A DNA stretch of 64,000 nucleotides from PALSA-1003 sp963741315 (GTDB lineage: Bacteria > Pseudomonadota > Gammaproteobacteria > Burkholderiales > Casimicrobiaceae), in assembly GCA_963741315.1 (NCBI GenBank), contig CAVUHK010000003.1, forward strand, positions 253,535 through 317,534. Direction: 5' to 3'. Positions 42,656 through 52,700 of this stretch are shown in pieces; the first letter of the stretch is position 1; each line of letters opens with the position of its first letter. The translations under genes were made by a program, and so were the position numbers. The notes beneath the pieces were generated by a model, which was not told where the DNA came from, did no database searches, and worked only from the letters and a program-made list of their open reading frames with translations.

Positions 42656-43384
42656 ATGCGCGTCGGCCTGTTCGTCACCTGTCTCGTCGACTTGATGCGG
42701 CCCTCGATCGGATTCGCCGCGATCAAGCTGCTCGAAGCCGGCGGCGCCGAGGTCTTCGTTCCGCCGACGCAAACGTGCTGCGGCCAACCAGGCTACAACT
42801 CCGGCGACCGCGCCGGCGCCGCGGCGCTGGGCGCGAAGGTCATCGCCGAATTCGAAGGCTGCGACTACCTGGTCGCGCCTTCGGGATCGTGCAGCGGCAT
42901 GATCCGCACTCACTATGCCGACGTGTTTCGCGACGACCCCGCGATGCTCGCGCGAGCCTTGGCGCTGGGCGCGAAGACGCGCGAACTCACCGACTTCCTG
43001 GTCAGCGTGCTCAAGCTCGAGCGGGTTCCGGGGCGCCACCAGGGCAACGTGACCTACCACGACTGCTGCGCCGGGTTGCGCGAGATGGGCGTCAAGCAGC
43101 AGCCGCGCGTCTTGCTGGAGAAAATGCCCGGCGTGACACTCACCGAAATGAACGATTGCGAGACCTGCTGCGGCTTCGGCGGCACCTTTTCGATCAAGTT
43201 CGGCGACATCTCGGCGCGCATGGCCGACAACAAATGTCGCAACATCGCCGACAGTGGCGCCAGCACCGTCGTCCTCGGCGACCTGGGATGCGTGCTCAAC
43301 ATCGAGGGCCGGATGCGCCGTCGCGGCGACAACACGACCCGCGTGCTGCACATCGCCGAAATCGCCGCGGGAGTGCCGGAATGA
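42656..43384 (+). CDS. lutA: Lactate utilization protein A (CCG-domain Fe-S protein)
   Basis: 242 residues with two CCG domains: QTCCGQPGYNSGDRAG near residue 41 and ETCCGFGGTFSIKFGD near residue 165. Together with LutB and LutC it forms the LutABC/LldEFG L-lactate oxidase that feeds electrons to the respiratory chain. Begins MRVGLFVTCLVDLMRPSIG. 66 bases after nuoN. Confidence 0.93.
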   Translation: MRVGLFVTCLVDLMRPSIGFAAIKLLEAGGAEVFVPPTQTCCGQPGYNSGDRAGAAALGAKVIAEFEGCDYLVAPSGSCSGMIRTHYADVFRDDPAMLARALALGAKTRELTDFLVSVLKLERVPGRHQGNVTYHDCCAGLREMGVKQQPRVLLEKMPGVTLTEMNDCETCCGFGGTFSIKFGDISARMADNKCRNIADSGASTVVLGDLGCVLNIEGRMRRRGDNTTRVLHIAEIAAGVPE

Positions 43385-43412
43385 TGCGCGCAGCGATGCG
43401 GAGGAGTCGGCG

Positions 43413-44825
43413 ATGCATGTAGCCTCGATGCATTTCCGCGAACGGGCGCACGAGAGCCTCGACGACGCGCAACTGCAGCAGAACCTGCTGAAGTTCCGCG
43501 GCAAGTTCGTCAGCAAGCGCCGCGAGGCGATGTTCGAGCTCGACGACTTCGAAGGTACCCGCGAGGCGGCGAAGAACATCCGTCAGCGCGGCCTCGACAA
43601 CCTCGACACCTGGCTCGAGATCTTCGAGGCCAACGCCACCGCGCGCGGCGCGACCGTGCTCTGGGCCGAGACGCCCGCCGACATCAACCGGCACGTGCTC
43701 GACATCGCGCGCCGGCACCAGGTCGCCAAGATCATCAAGTCGAAATCGATGGTCAGCGAGGAGTCGGAGCTGGACCGGGCGATCGAGGCGGCGGGGCTCA
43801 AGGTGGTCGAGACCGACCTCGGCGAATACATCCTGCAGATCAACGATTACGAGCCGCCGTCGCACCTCGTCGGACCGGCGCTGCACAAGAGCAAGGACGA
43901 AGTCTCCGATCTGTTCGCCAAGGTGCACGGAACGCCGCGCAAGACCGAGATCACCGACCTCTGCTTCGAGGCGCGGCAGGTGCTGCGCGCGCACTACCTG
44001 ACCGCGGACATGGGCATTTCCGGCGGTAACTTCTTCGTTGCCGAGTCGGGATCGGTGGTGCTCGTCACCAACGAGGGCAACGCGACGCTGACCACGACGC
44101 TGCCCAAGGTGCATGTCGCCATCTCGGGCATCGAGAAGGTCGTGCCGACGCTCGAAGACGTCGCGACCCTGCTGCGTCTGCTGGCGCGCTCGGCGACCGG
44201 GCAGTCGACGTCGAACTACGTCGATATCCTGACCGGACCCAAGGGCCAGGGCGAATTCCACGGCGCGGAGCACATGTACTTCATCCTCGTCGATGCCGGG
44301 CGTTCGGCGGTGCTGGCGAGCGACGTCAGGGAAGCGTTGCGCTGCATCCGTTGCGGCGCATGCATGAATCACTGCCCGGTGTACCAGAACATCGGCGGGC
44401 ACTCGTACGGCTGGGTGTATCCTGGGCCGATCGGCTCGGTGCTCACGCCGTCGTACATCGGGCTGGAGAATGCACTCGATCTGCCGCAGGCATCGACCCT
44501 GTGCAACCAGTGCGGCGTCGTCTGCCCCGTGAAGATTCCGCTGCCGGACCTGCTGCGCAAGCTCCGCGAACAACAGTTCGCCCGCAACCTGCGCCCGTGG
44601 TACGAGCGCATCGGATTGCGCGGCTGGGCGTGGCTGGCGACGCGGCCGCGGCTCTACGCGCTGGCGACCCGGGTGGGCGCGCGCGTAATGCACTGGCTCG
44701 GAGACAAGCGAGGCATGATCCACAAATTATCTCCAGGCAGCGGCTGGACCGATGGCCGCGACATGCCGGCGCCCCCTGGCCGCACCTTCCGCGACCTGTA
44801 CGCCAAGCAACGGAGCGGATCATGA
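43413..44825 (+). CDS. lutB: Lactate utilization protein B (Fe-S, LUD domain)
   Basis: 470 residues: LUD domain in the first 300 residues (SKSMVSEESELDRAIEAAG; EYILQINDYEPPSHLVGPA; GISGGNFFVAESGSVVLVTN) and two 4Fe-4S motifs at the C-terminus, CIRCGACMNHCPVYQNIGG near residue 310 and CNQCGVVCPVKIPLPDL near residue 360. Start ATG 43413 with GGAGGA 7 bases upstream; two other ATGs lie close. Its stop overlaps the aminotransferase start (ATGA). Confidence 0.94.
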   Translation: MHVASMHFRERAHESLDDAQLQQNLLKFRGKFVSKRREAMFELDDFEGTREAAKNIRQRGLDNLDTWLEIFEANATARGATVLWAETPADINRHVLDIARRHQVAKIIKSKSMVSEESELDRAIEAAGLKVVETDLGEYILQINDYEPPSHLVGPALHKSKDEVSDLFAKVHGTPRKTEITDLCFEARQVLRAHYLTADMGISGGNFFVAESGSVVLVTNEGNATLTTTLPKVHVAISGIEKVVPTLEDVATLLRLLARSATGQSTSNYVDILTGPKGQGEFHGAEHMYFILVDAGRSAVLASDVREALRCIRCGACMNHCPVYQNIGGHSYGWVYPGPIGSVLTPSYIGLENALDLPQASTLCNQCGVVCPVKIPLPDLLRKLREQQFARNLRPWYERIGLRGWAWLATRPRLYALATRVGARVMHWLGDKRGMIHKLSPGSGWTDGRDMPAPPGRTFRDLYAKQRSGS

Positions 44826-46048
44826 ATGCACCCCGCGACATGGCCGTGCCACGCGTGAGCCGCCGCGGCGAGAGCCTCGGCACCGAGAACGCCTTTGTCG
44901 TCCTCGCCGAAGTCAACGCGCTGGTGCGCCAGGGCCGGGACATCGTTTCCTTTTGCATCGGCCAGCCCGACTTTCCCACGCCGGTCAACATCCAGGACGC
45001 GGCGATCGCCGCGATCCGCGACGGCAAGCACGGTTACACGCCGTCGGCGGGCATCGACGAATTGCGTGCTGCCGCGGCCCGCGACCTCGGAGCGCGGCGG
45101 GGCCTGGATATTCCGCCCGAGCATGTCGTCGTCGGTGCGGGGGCGAAGCCGTTCATCGCCTATGCGATCGCGTCGGTGACCGATCATGGTGCCGGCGACG
45201 AAGTCATCTATCCGGTGCCGGGTTTCCCGATCTACGAATCGCAGATCCTCGCCAACGGCGCGGTGCCGGTACCGATCTACCTGCGCGAAGCGCGCGACTT
45301 CGCCTTCGATCCGCACGAGCTCGAGGCGATCATCACGCCCAGCACGCGCCTGCTGATCCTCAATACGCCGCAGAATCCCACCGGCGGCATTCTCCGGCGC
45401 GCCGACCTGGAAGCAATCGCCAAGATCCTGCGAGCGCACCCACACGTATGGGTGTTCGCCGACGAGATCTACTCGCGGCTGCTCTACGATGGCGAATTCA
45501 CGTCGCTGGCCTCGCTGCCCGGCATGCTCGAGCGGACCATCATCTCCGACGGCGCGTCAAAGACCTGGGCCATGACCGGCTGGCGCATCGGTTACGTCGC
45601 GAATCGGACGCTGGCGCCGGTGTTCACGCGCTGGATCACCAATACCGATTCGTGCGCGTCGCAGATCAGCCAGTGGGCGGCGGTGGAAGCGTTGAACGGC
45701 CCGCAGGATTCGGCCGCCGCGATGCGCGCGTCGTTCCTCGAGCGGCGCGACCTCATCGTGGGCCTGCTCAACACCCTTCCCGGCGTGACCTGCAAGACAC
45801 CGGGCGGGGCATTCTATGCGTGGCCGAACGTCACCGAGGCGTGCAAGCTGACCGGTTGCGCCGATTCCGAGGAACTGCGCAACCGCCTGCTCAATGAAGC
45901 CGGCGTCGCGGTGCTGGCAGACATCCACTTCGGCCGCCGCGTGCCCGGCGACGGACAGCACATCCGCTTTTCGTACGCGACCTCGCCTGCGGCCATTCGC
46001 GCCGGCGTCGAGCGCATCGCGGCGTTCATCGCCGGCAATCGCCGATGA
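44822..46048 (+). CDS. PLP-dependent aminotransferase class I, inside the lut operon
   Basis: 408 residues, fold type I. NTPQNPTGG, FADEIYSRLLYDGEFTS (Asp that contacts the pyridine ring) and SDGASKTWAMTGWRIGYVAN with the Schiff-base Lys; C-terminal Arg binding the substrate carboxylate in IRFSYATSP. It sits between lutB and lutC with overlapping start/stop at both ends, an arrangement not part of the standard lutABC. A role in interconverting pyruvate and alanine with lactate oxidation is possible but only inferred. Annotators would call it aspartate- or alanine-type aminotransferase. Confidence 0.9.
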   Translation: MNAPRDMAVPRVSRRGESLGTENAFVVLAEVNALVRQGRDIVSFCIGQPDFPTPVNIQDAAIAAIRDGKHGYTPSAGIDELRAAAARDLGARRGLDIPPEHVVVGAGAKPFIAYAIASVTDHGAGDEVIYPVPGFPIYESQILANGAVPVPIYLREARDFAFDPHELEAIITPSTRLLILNTPQNPTGGILRRADLEAIAKILRAHPHVWVFADEIYSRLLYDGEFTSLASLPGMLERTIISDGASKTWAMTGWRIGYVANRTLAPVFTRWITNTDSCASQISQWAAVEALNGPQDSAAAMRASFLERRDLIVGLLNTLPGVTCKTPGGAFYAWPNVTEACKLTGCADSEELRNRLLNEAGVAVLADIHFGRRVPGDGQHIRFSYATSPAAIRAGVERIAAFIAGNRR

Positions 46049-46722
46049 ATTCGGGGCGGGAAGCCATCCTGGAGCGGGTGCGCGCGGCGCTGGGCAAGAC
46101 CGGCTCCGACGCGCGCGCGAAGAGCGAGGCCGAAGCCTACATCGCCGCGCACGCGCAGGGACCGCGGCCGCGTATCCAGCAAGACCTCGTCGCGCGCTTC
46201 CTGCAACGCGCCAGCGACATGGAAAGCACGGTCGAATCGCTTGCCGATCGGCGCGCGATCCCTGGCGCCGTCGCGCGCTACATCGATGCGCTGCAATTGC
46301 CCGAAATGCTCGCCGCGCAGAAGTCGAAGAGTGGCGTGTGCTGGCCGGAATTCGGCGACCTGGACTGGACCGGCGCGGGCCTGAACATCGCCGTGCGTCC
46401 GACGGTGGGCGACGACCGGCTCGGCATCACCGGCACGTTCTGCGCGATCGCGGAAACCGGCACGCTGGTCGTGCTTGCAGGTGCCGACACGCCCACCGCG
46501 ACCACGTTGTTGCCGGATACGCACATCGCGGTGGTTCGCGCCGAGCGGGTCGTCTCCGGCATGGAGGAGGCAATCGCGCTGATCCGCCGCGAACGCGGCC
46601 AGCTGCCGCGCGCCGTCAACTTCATTTCCGGCCCGTCGCGTACCGGCGACATCGAGCAGACAATCGTCCTCGGCGCGCACGGACCGTACCGGGTGCACAT
46701 TCTCCTCGTGCGCGACGCCTGA
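46045..46722 (+). CDS. lutC: Lactate utilization protein C (LUD domain)
   Basis: 225 residues of the LUD/LutC type: GITGTFCAIAETGTLVVLAG, TLLPDTHIAVVRAERVVSGM and FISGPSRTGDIEQTIVLGAH GP-like ending typical of LutC/YkgG. Starts in the aminotransferase stop. Third part of the L-lactate oxidase. Confidence 0.93.
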   Translation: MNSGREAILERVRAALGKTGSDARAKSEAEAYIAAHAQGPRPRIQQDLVARFLQRASDMESTVESLADRRAIPGAVARYIDALQLPEMLAAQKSKSGVCWPEFGDLDWTGAGLNIAVRPTVGDDRLGITGTFCAIAETGTLVVLAGADTPTATTLLPDTHIAVVRAERVVSGMEEAIALIRRERGQLPRAVNFISGPSRTGDIEQTIVLGAHGPYRVHILLVRDA

Positions 46723-46738
46723 CGTCGGCGGCCGCCGC

Positions 46739-48145
46739 TCAGCGATACGCCAGCGACAGCAGCACGAACATCGGCAGCAGGATCACCGAGGCGATCGCGA
46801 AGTAGACAAAGAACGTGGGCATGGGCACGCCGCGCGATTCGGCGATCGCCTTGACCATGAAATTGGGCGCGTTGCCGACGTAGGTGAGGGCGCCGAAATA
46901 GACCGCGCCCGCCGAGATCATGGCCAGCGTCCGCGCGTACGGGCCCATGAGCGCGTCGGCGTTGCCACCCGCCATGTTGAAGAACACCAGGTAGGTCGGC
47001 GCGTTATCGAGGAACGCCGAGAGCAGCCCGGTCACCCAGAAGTACATCAGGTAGCGCGGCTCGCCGCCGGGGTCGACGACCGCATTCACGACGCCCGCCA
47101 GCGCCCCGCGCTGTCCGGACTGCAGGCTGACGATCACCGGGATGATGGTGATGAAGATGCCGGCGAAAAGCTTTGCCACCTCGACGATCGGTCCCCAGTT
47201 GAAGGCGTTTGTTTCGCGCAGCGAGCGCGGCGTCCACTTGAGCGAGGCGAGCGCCAGCGCCACCAGCACGATGTCGCGCAGCGCGTTTTGCAACTCGAGC
47301 GGCGTGCCGGCAATGTCGAAGGTGATGCCGGGCTTCCAGAACCCGGACAGCAGCACCGCCGCCACGACGCCGACGATGAGCAGCAGGTTGAAGCTGCCGT
47401 CCAGGCGCAGCGGCACGCGCACCGCGGGTTCCTGTACCGGGTCGCCCCGACGCAAGACCGTATCGACCGTGGCGAAGAGCGCCAGTACCGCTGCTGCCAG
47501 CGCGAGTGTCGGCAGTGCGAGTTCGTGAGCGGTCCAGAAAAAGTGCACGCCCTTGAGGAAGCCGATGAACAGCGGCGGATCGCCCAGCGGCGTGAGCGCC
47601 CCGCCGATGTTGCCGACCAGGATGATGAAAAAGATGACGACGTGGACGCGGTGGCGGCGCCCTTCGTTGGCCGTCAGCAGCGGGCGGATCAGCACCATGG
47701 TCGCGCCGGTGGTTCCCATGAAGCTGGCGAGCATCGCGCCGATCGCGAGCAGCGCGCAGTTGGTGCCTGGCGTGCCCACCAGCGTTCCGCGCACCGCGAT
47801 GCCGCCGGAGATGGTGTAGAGCGAGAAGAGCAGGATCACGAACGGCAGGTACTCGAGCAGCAGCACGTGCACCAGCTGGTAGCCCGCCTCGGCGACTCCG
47901 AACGCCGCCGCGAACGGCAGCAGGAACGCCGCGGTCCACGCCGCGGTGATCTTGCCGTAATGGTGGTGCCAGAATTCGGCCGCGAAGATGGGCCAGACGG
48001 CAAGCGAGAGCAGCACCCCGGCGAATGGAATGCCCCACGCCAGCGACAGCGTGCCGCCGTCGAGCGCGGAGGCGGCGAGTGCCGGCGTGCTGGCGAAGAC
48101 CAGCGTCGCCAGGGCGATCGCGCGCCCTCGCGGCGCGCGTGTCAC
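46739..48145 (-). CDS. Sodium:proton antiporter/ion transporter superfamily protein 2
   Basis: 468-residue polytopic membrane protein of the ion-transporter (IT) superfamily, NhaD/CitMHS-like. About 12 helices; conserved parts FMGTTGATMVLIRPLLTANE, LVGNIGGALTPLGDPPLFIGF and FLDNAPTYLVFFNMAGGN, with short hairpin loops of the family. Starts with GTG (complement 48143-48145) overlapping the previous stop (GTGA). The first 24 residues form a signal-like hydrophobic segment. Frames reading on to 49759 are artefacts. Confidence 0.87.
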   Translation of the reverse strand: MTRAPRGRAIALATLVFASTPALAASALDGGTLSLAWGIPFAGVLLSLAVWPIFAAEFWHHHYGKITAAWTAAFLLPFAAAFGVAEAGYQLVHVLLLEYLPFVILLFSLYTISGGIAVRGTLVGTPGTNCALLAIGAMLASFMGTTGATMVLIRPLLTANEGRRHRVHVVIFFIILVGNIGGALTPLGDPPLFIGFLKGVHFFWTAHELALPTLALAAAVLALFATVDTVLRRGDPVQEPAVRVPLRLDGSFNLLLIVGVVAAVLLSGFWKPGITFDIAGTPLELQNALRDIVLVALALASLKWTPRSLRETNAFNWGPIVEVAKLFAGIFITIIPVIVSLQSGQRGALAGVVNAVVDPGGEPRYLMYFWVTGLLSAFLDNAPTYLVFFNMAGGNADALMGPYARTLAMISAGAVYFGALTYVGNAPNFMVKAIAESRGVPMPTFFVYFAIASVILLPMFVLLSLAYR

Positions 48146-49500
48146 GGCCGTGCCTGAGACGTCGCGGGGACCTGCTGCGCGGCGCTGGCGCCCGGCGCCA
48201 TGTGCTTGGGCTGCGGCACCCATCCCTGCACCGCGAGCATCACCATGAAGCCGACGACGTACGCGACGATCACATGCCAGCCGCCACGCACCCACGCGAT
48301 CGCGTTCTTGCCGTCGGGATACATGTTGGTCAGCGCCACGCCGGCCGACGAGCCGAACCAGACCATCGAGCCGCCGAAGCCGACCGCGTAGGCGACAAAG
48401 CCCCAGTCGTAGCCGCCTTGCTTGAGCGCCAGCGCGGTCAGCGGAATGTTGTCGAAGACCGCGGAGACGAAGCCCAGTCCCATCGCGGTCTGCCACGACG
48501 CGGCGGGCAGTTTGTGCACCGGCATCATCGACGCCGCGAGCACCAGCGAGAGCAGGAAGATCGAACCCTTGAGCGCGCCGGGCAATTCGCTCCACGCGGG
48601 CGCGCGCAGCGGCGCGCACAGCAGCAGCACGATCCACACCGACGCGCCAATGAACGGAAACCGGTCGGAGAATTCGTTGTAGCGGACGTTGACGAAGACG
48701 TTGACCAGGATCGCGGTGATCAGGATCAGCGCGACGATGGCCACGCGCGTCCAGTCGATGACGATGCCGGCGGGCGCTTCCTTGACGATCGGCGAATAGC
48801 GCTGCTGCTGCAGCGATGCCGGCACGCCGAAGATGAGCATCGCGGTTCCCGCGGCGATGTAGGCTTCGACCACCTGCAGCGGATGCACGCCGTCGATCCA
48901 CATCATGGTGGTGGTGGTGTCGCCGACGACGCTGCCCGAGCCGCCCGCGTTCGACGCCGCGACGATCGCCGCGAGGTAACCGATGTGCACCTTGCCGCGA
49001 AAGACCGCGCGCGCGATCGTGCCGCCGATCAGCGCGGCTGCTATGTTGTCGAGGAACGAAGAGAGCACGAAAATCATCACCAGCAGCACCAACGCGCCCT
49101 TCCAGTCGTCGGGCAGCCATTTCGGCAGCCATTCCGGAACCCGGCTCGCCTCGAAGTGCTTCGATAACAGCGCGAAACCGAGCAGCAGGCCGAGCAGGTT
49201 CGCGAGCAGCACCCACTCGTGTCCCAGGTGCGCGGCCCACCCGGACACCCCAGGGCCTTCGGGGAAGGGCGACACGGCGATCTTGAAGATCGAAATGACC
49301 AGCAGTCCGCCGACCGCGATCGCCAGCGTGTGGCGGTGAAACAGGGCCACGCCGGCCAGCATCAGCGCGAACAGGATGAAATCGATGGGAATCGACCCGA
49401 CCGCCGGCGGCTCGACAACCGCGGCGAGAACGACGGTGGGCAGCGCGGCAAGCGCCAGCAAGCACGAGCCGGGGACGACTAGGCGGGAGAGGCGCGACAA
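48142..49500 (-). CDS. Sodium:proton antiporter/ion transporter superfamily protein 1
   Basis: 452 residues, polytopic, paralogous to its downstream neighbour. N-terminal hydrophobic segment, then about 11 helices. Family motifs: FVLSSFLDNIAAALIGGTIA, AASNAGGSGSVVGDTTTTMM and GSMVWFGSSAGVALTNMYPD. Start TTG (complement 49498-49500), with AGGAG 6 bases upstream; no ATG or GTG is near. Two coupled antiporter-like proteins could form a heteromeric carrier, but each could also work alone. The substrate may be Na+/H+ or a carboxylate. Confidence 0.85.
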   Translation of the reverse strand: MSRLSRLVVPGSCLLALAALPTVVLAAVVEPPAVGSIPIDFILFALMLAGVALFHRHTLAIAVGGLLVISIFKIAVSPFPEGPGVSGWAAHLGHEWVLLANLLGLLLGFALLSKHFEASRVPEWLPKWLPDDWKGALVLLVMIFVLSSFLDNIAAALIGGTIARAVFRGKVHIGYLAAIVAASNAGGSGSVVGDTTTTMMWIDGVHPLQVVEAYIAAGTAMLIFGVPASLQQQRYSPIVKEAPAGIVIDWTRVAIVALILITAILVNVFVNVRYNEFSDRFPFIGASVWIVLLLCAPLRAPAWSELPGALKGSIFLLSLVLAASMMPVHKLPAASWQTAMGLGFVSAVFDNIPLTALALKQGGYDWGFVAYAVGFGGSMVWFGSSAGVALTNMYPDGKNAIAWVRGGWHVIVAYVVGFMVMLAVQGWVPQPKHMAPGASAAQQVPATSQARP

Positions 49501-49732
49501 AGGGGACTCCTGGGCTCCGGAGCCGGGCGCGGAGGGCTGCCGCCCGACGTGTTTTTGTGACGCTGATTGTAGCGTGCAGGCATGCCCAAACCAACGGCGT
49601 TGCGCTGGTGGGGCGCTTTGCCCCGGGTTTCATAGTTGAATACCACAGGCCCGATCCTTGCTTGTCAGACCCCCAAGGGACCCTTAGACTGACCCGCGGA
49701 TCGCAGCCCGCAAGGACCGCGAACCAGGAAAC

Positions 49733-49762
49733 ATGGCCGTATGGCGCTGCCTCGATCACTAG
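49733..49762 (+). CDS. Nine-codon upstream frame overlapping the PAS-GGDEF-EAL start
   Basis: ATG GCC GTA ... TAG encodes MAVWRCLDH and has the better Shine-Dalgarno (AGGAA at 5 bases); the annotated ATG 49741 lies inside it in another frame. It could tune translation of the long gene, or the true start might be further on (ATG 49804). Confidence 0.2.
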   Translation: MAVWRCLDH

Positions 49763-52700
49763 TTCGCCTGGACCATCCGACGCTCCAAACCGTGGGCGAA
49801 GGCATGGAACGGGAAGCCATGCTGGCGCTCTCGCAGCGCAAGCTGAACGCGCTCGGCCTGCCGGTGTGCTACATCGACGCCCACCAGCGCTATCGATTCG
49901 TCAATCGCGCCTTCCTCGACTGGACCGGCAAGCCGCAGGTCGAAGTGATCGGGCGAGAAGCGATCGAGGTCGAGGGCCGCGAACTCTACCAGCTCTACCA
50001 CGCCTACCTCGAAGCCGCGCTCTCGGGCGAGCGGGTGAGCTTCGAACGACAGCTCTCCTCGGTCAAGCGCAACGCTTTCTGGATCCGGGTCGACTACTAC
50101 GCCGACCGCGGCCCGCGCGGCGACGTGCGTGGCGTGCTCGCCACCTACACCGACGTCGACAACATCAAGCGACTCGAACTCGAGGCCGGCGAGCGCGAGC
50201 ACCGGTTGCGCATCGTCACCGACAGCGTCGGCCTGCCGATCTTCTACTTCGACCGCACGCAGCGCCTGCGCTTCGCCAACAAGCCCTACGGCGACTACAT
50301 CGGCATTCCGATCGACGACGTGCTCGGCCAGCCGCTGAAGAACTTCGTCGCGCCCGACGCGCTTACCGAAATGCAGGGCTACATCGAGCGCGCCTTCGCC
50401 GGCGCCACGGTGAGCTACGAGCGGCGCGAGCGGCCCGCCGCAGGCGAGTTGCGCTGGGCGCGCATCACGCTGTTCCCCGATCGCGAGGCCGGCGGCAAGA
50501 TCGGCGGCGCCTTCGCGGTGATCAACGATATCGAGGACGACATCCGCATCCGCGAGGCGCTCAAGTCGCAGGAAGCGCAGCTGCGTCTGTTCGCCGACAA
50601 CATTCCGGGTCCGATCGCCTACCTCGACAAGAAGCTCAAGTACACCTTCGTCAACCAGGCGTTCGCCAACTGGGCGTGCCGGCCGCAGGACCAGATCTAC
50701 GGCAAGACACCGTACGAAGTCATGCCGCACGACGTGAACTCGTTCCTGCGCCCGATCATTCAGCGCGCACAGAACGGTGAGAACGTCGACTACGAGCGCA
50801 TCGGCACCAGCGCCGACGGACAGCGACGATGGATGCACGGCCGCATCGCGCCCGACCTCGACGCGACCGGCAACGTACGCGGGCTGTATTGCACCGAGTA
50901 CGACATCCACGACCTCAAGCTCACCGAGCAGGCGCTGGCCACGCGCGAGGAGCAGCTGCGCCTGTTCACCGACAACATTCCGGAGCCGGTCGTCTACGTC
51001 GACCTCGAACGCACCTACACCTTCGTCAACGACGCGTTCCTGCGACTGGTCGGCCAGGACCGCGACTCGGTGATCGGCAAGTCGATCCAGGACGTGCTCG
51101 GGCCCGAGACCTACGAATTCCAGCAGCCGTTCATCGAGCGCGCCGCGCGCGGCGAAGACGTGACCTTCGAGCGCGAGGCGCAAGACGTCAACGGACGCAT
51201 GCGCTGGCTGCGCAACAAGATCGTGCCGGACCTGCGCTTCGAGGGCACGATCAAGGGTTTCTACATCGTCGGCCACGACATCACCGACCTCAAGGTCGCG
51301 CAGGATGCCCTGGCCGCGCGCGAATCGCAGCTGCGCGCGATCATGGACGGCGTGCCGGCACCGGTGGCCTACATCGACCACGACGAGCGCTGCCAGTACG
51401 TCAACCGCACCTTCCTGCAGTACTTCGGCCTGACCGCCGAGCAGGTGGCGAGCCTGCGCCTGCGCGACGTCGTCGGCCACGGCATCTACGCCAGCGCGCA
51501 GGCGATGCTGAGCCGCGCGCTCGAAGGCGAGTCGACCTCGTTCGATCGGCTGGTGCCTGGCGCCGGCGGTGCGCGCCGCTGGATGACCATCCGCGTCGTT
51601 CCGGACTCGACGCCGACCGGCGAAGTGCACGGCGCGTTCGTGCTGATGAACGACATCCACGGCCTGAAGCAGGCGCAGGAAGCCTTGCGCGCGAGCGAGG
51701 CCGAGCTGCGCCTGATCATGGACAACGTGCCGGCGCGGGTGGCGTACATCGATCGCGATTCGCGCTTTCGTTTCGTCAATCGCCACAACGAGGAATGGCT
51801 GTCGGAGAGCCGCAAGGACCTCACCGGCCGGAGCATCGGCGAGGTTTTCGGCGACGGGCGCGCACGGCAGCTGGCGCCGCTGATCTCGCGGGTCTTCGCC
51901 GGCGAGACGGTGTCGACCGAACAGCTCCTGCTGCAACCCAACGACGAGCAGCGCTGGGAATCGGTGCACTACGCGCCCAACCGCGACGCCGAAGGCAATG
52001 TGATCGGCATCTACGCGGTGCACACCGACATCCACGACCAGAAGCGCAACGAGGAAGCGCTGCGCCGCGCCAACTGGATGCTGTCCTCGCACATCAACAA
52101 CACGCCGCTGGCGGTGCTGGAATGGGACCGCGACTTTCGCCTGGTGCGCTGGTCGCCGCAGGCCGAGAACATCTTCGGCTGGCGGGCCGAGGAAGTGCTG
52201 GGCATGCCGATCACCGGCAGCCAGCTCACCCACGAAGCCGACCGCGACCAGGTCGTCACGCTGATCAACAAGCTGATGTCCGGCGAGGAACCGCGCGCGA
52301 CGGGTCTCAATCGCAACTACCGCAAGGACGCGGAGACGATCTGGTGCGAGTGGTATCACTCGTGCCTGCTCGACGAGCAGGGCAGCATCGTTTCCATCCT
52401 GTCGTTCGTGCAGGACGTGAGCTCGCGCATCCAGGCCGAGGAACGTTTGCAATACCTGGCCACGCGCGACGCGCTCACCGGGCTGCCCAACCGACTGCTG
52501 CTGCAGGAACGCCTCGGCCAGGCCATCGCGCAGGGCAAGCGCAACGGCCGGCGCGTGGGCGTGCTGTTCATCGACCTCGATCGCTTCAAGAACGTCAACG
52601 ACACGCTCGGCCACCGCATCGGCGACGAACTGCTCAAGCGCGTGACGGCGTCGCTGTCGGAAGCGCTGCGCGAGACCGACCTGCTGGCGCGCCTCGGTGG

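Noticed and set aside
46739..49759. A single 1006-residue fused antiporter
   Set aside because: Beyond 48145 the frame reads through the upstream gene out of register and gives Arg/Gly-rich sequence; the upstream gene has its own intact frame and start.
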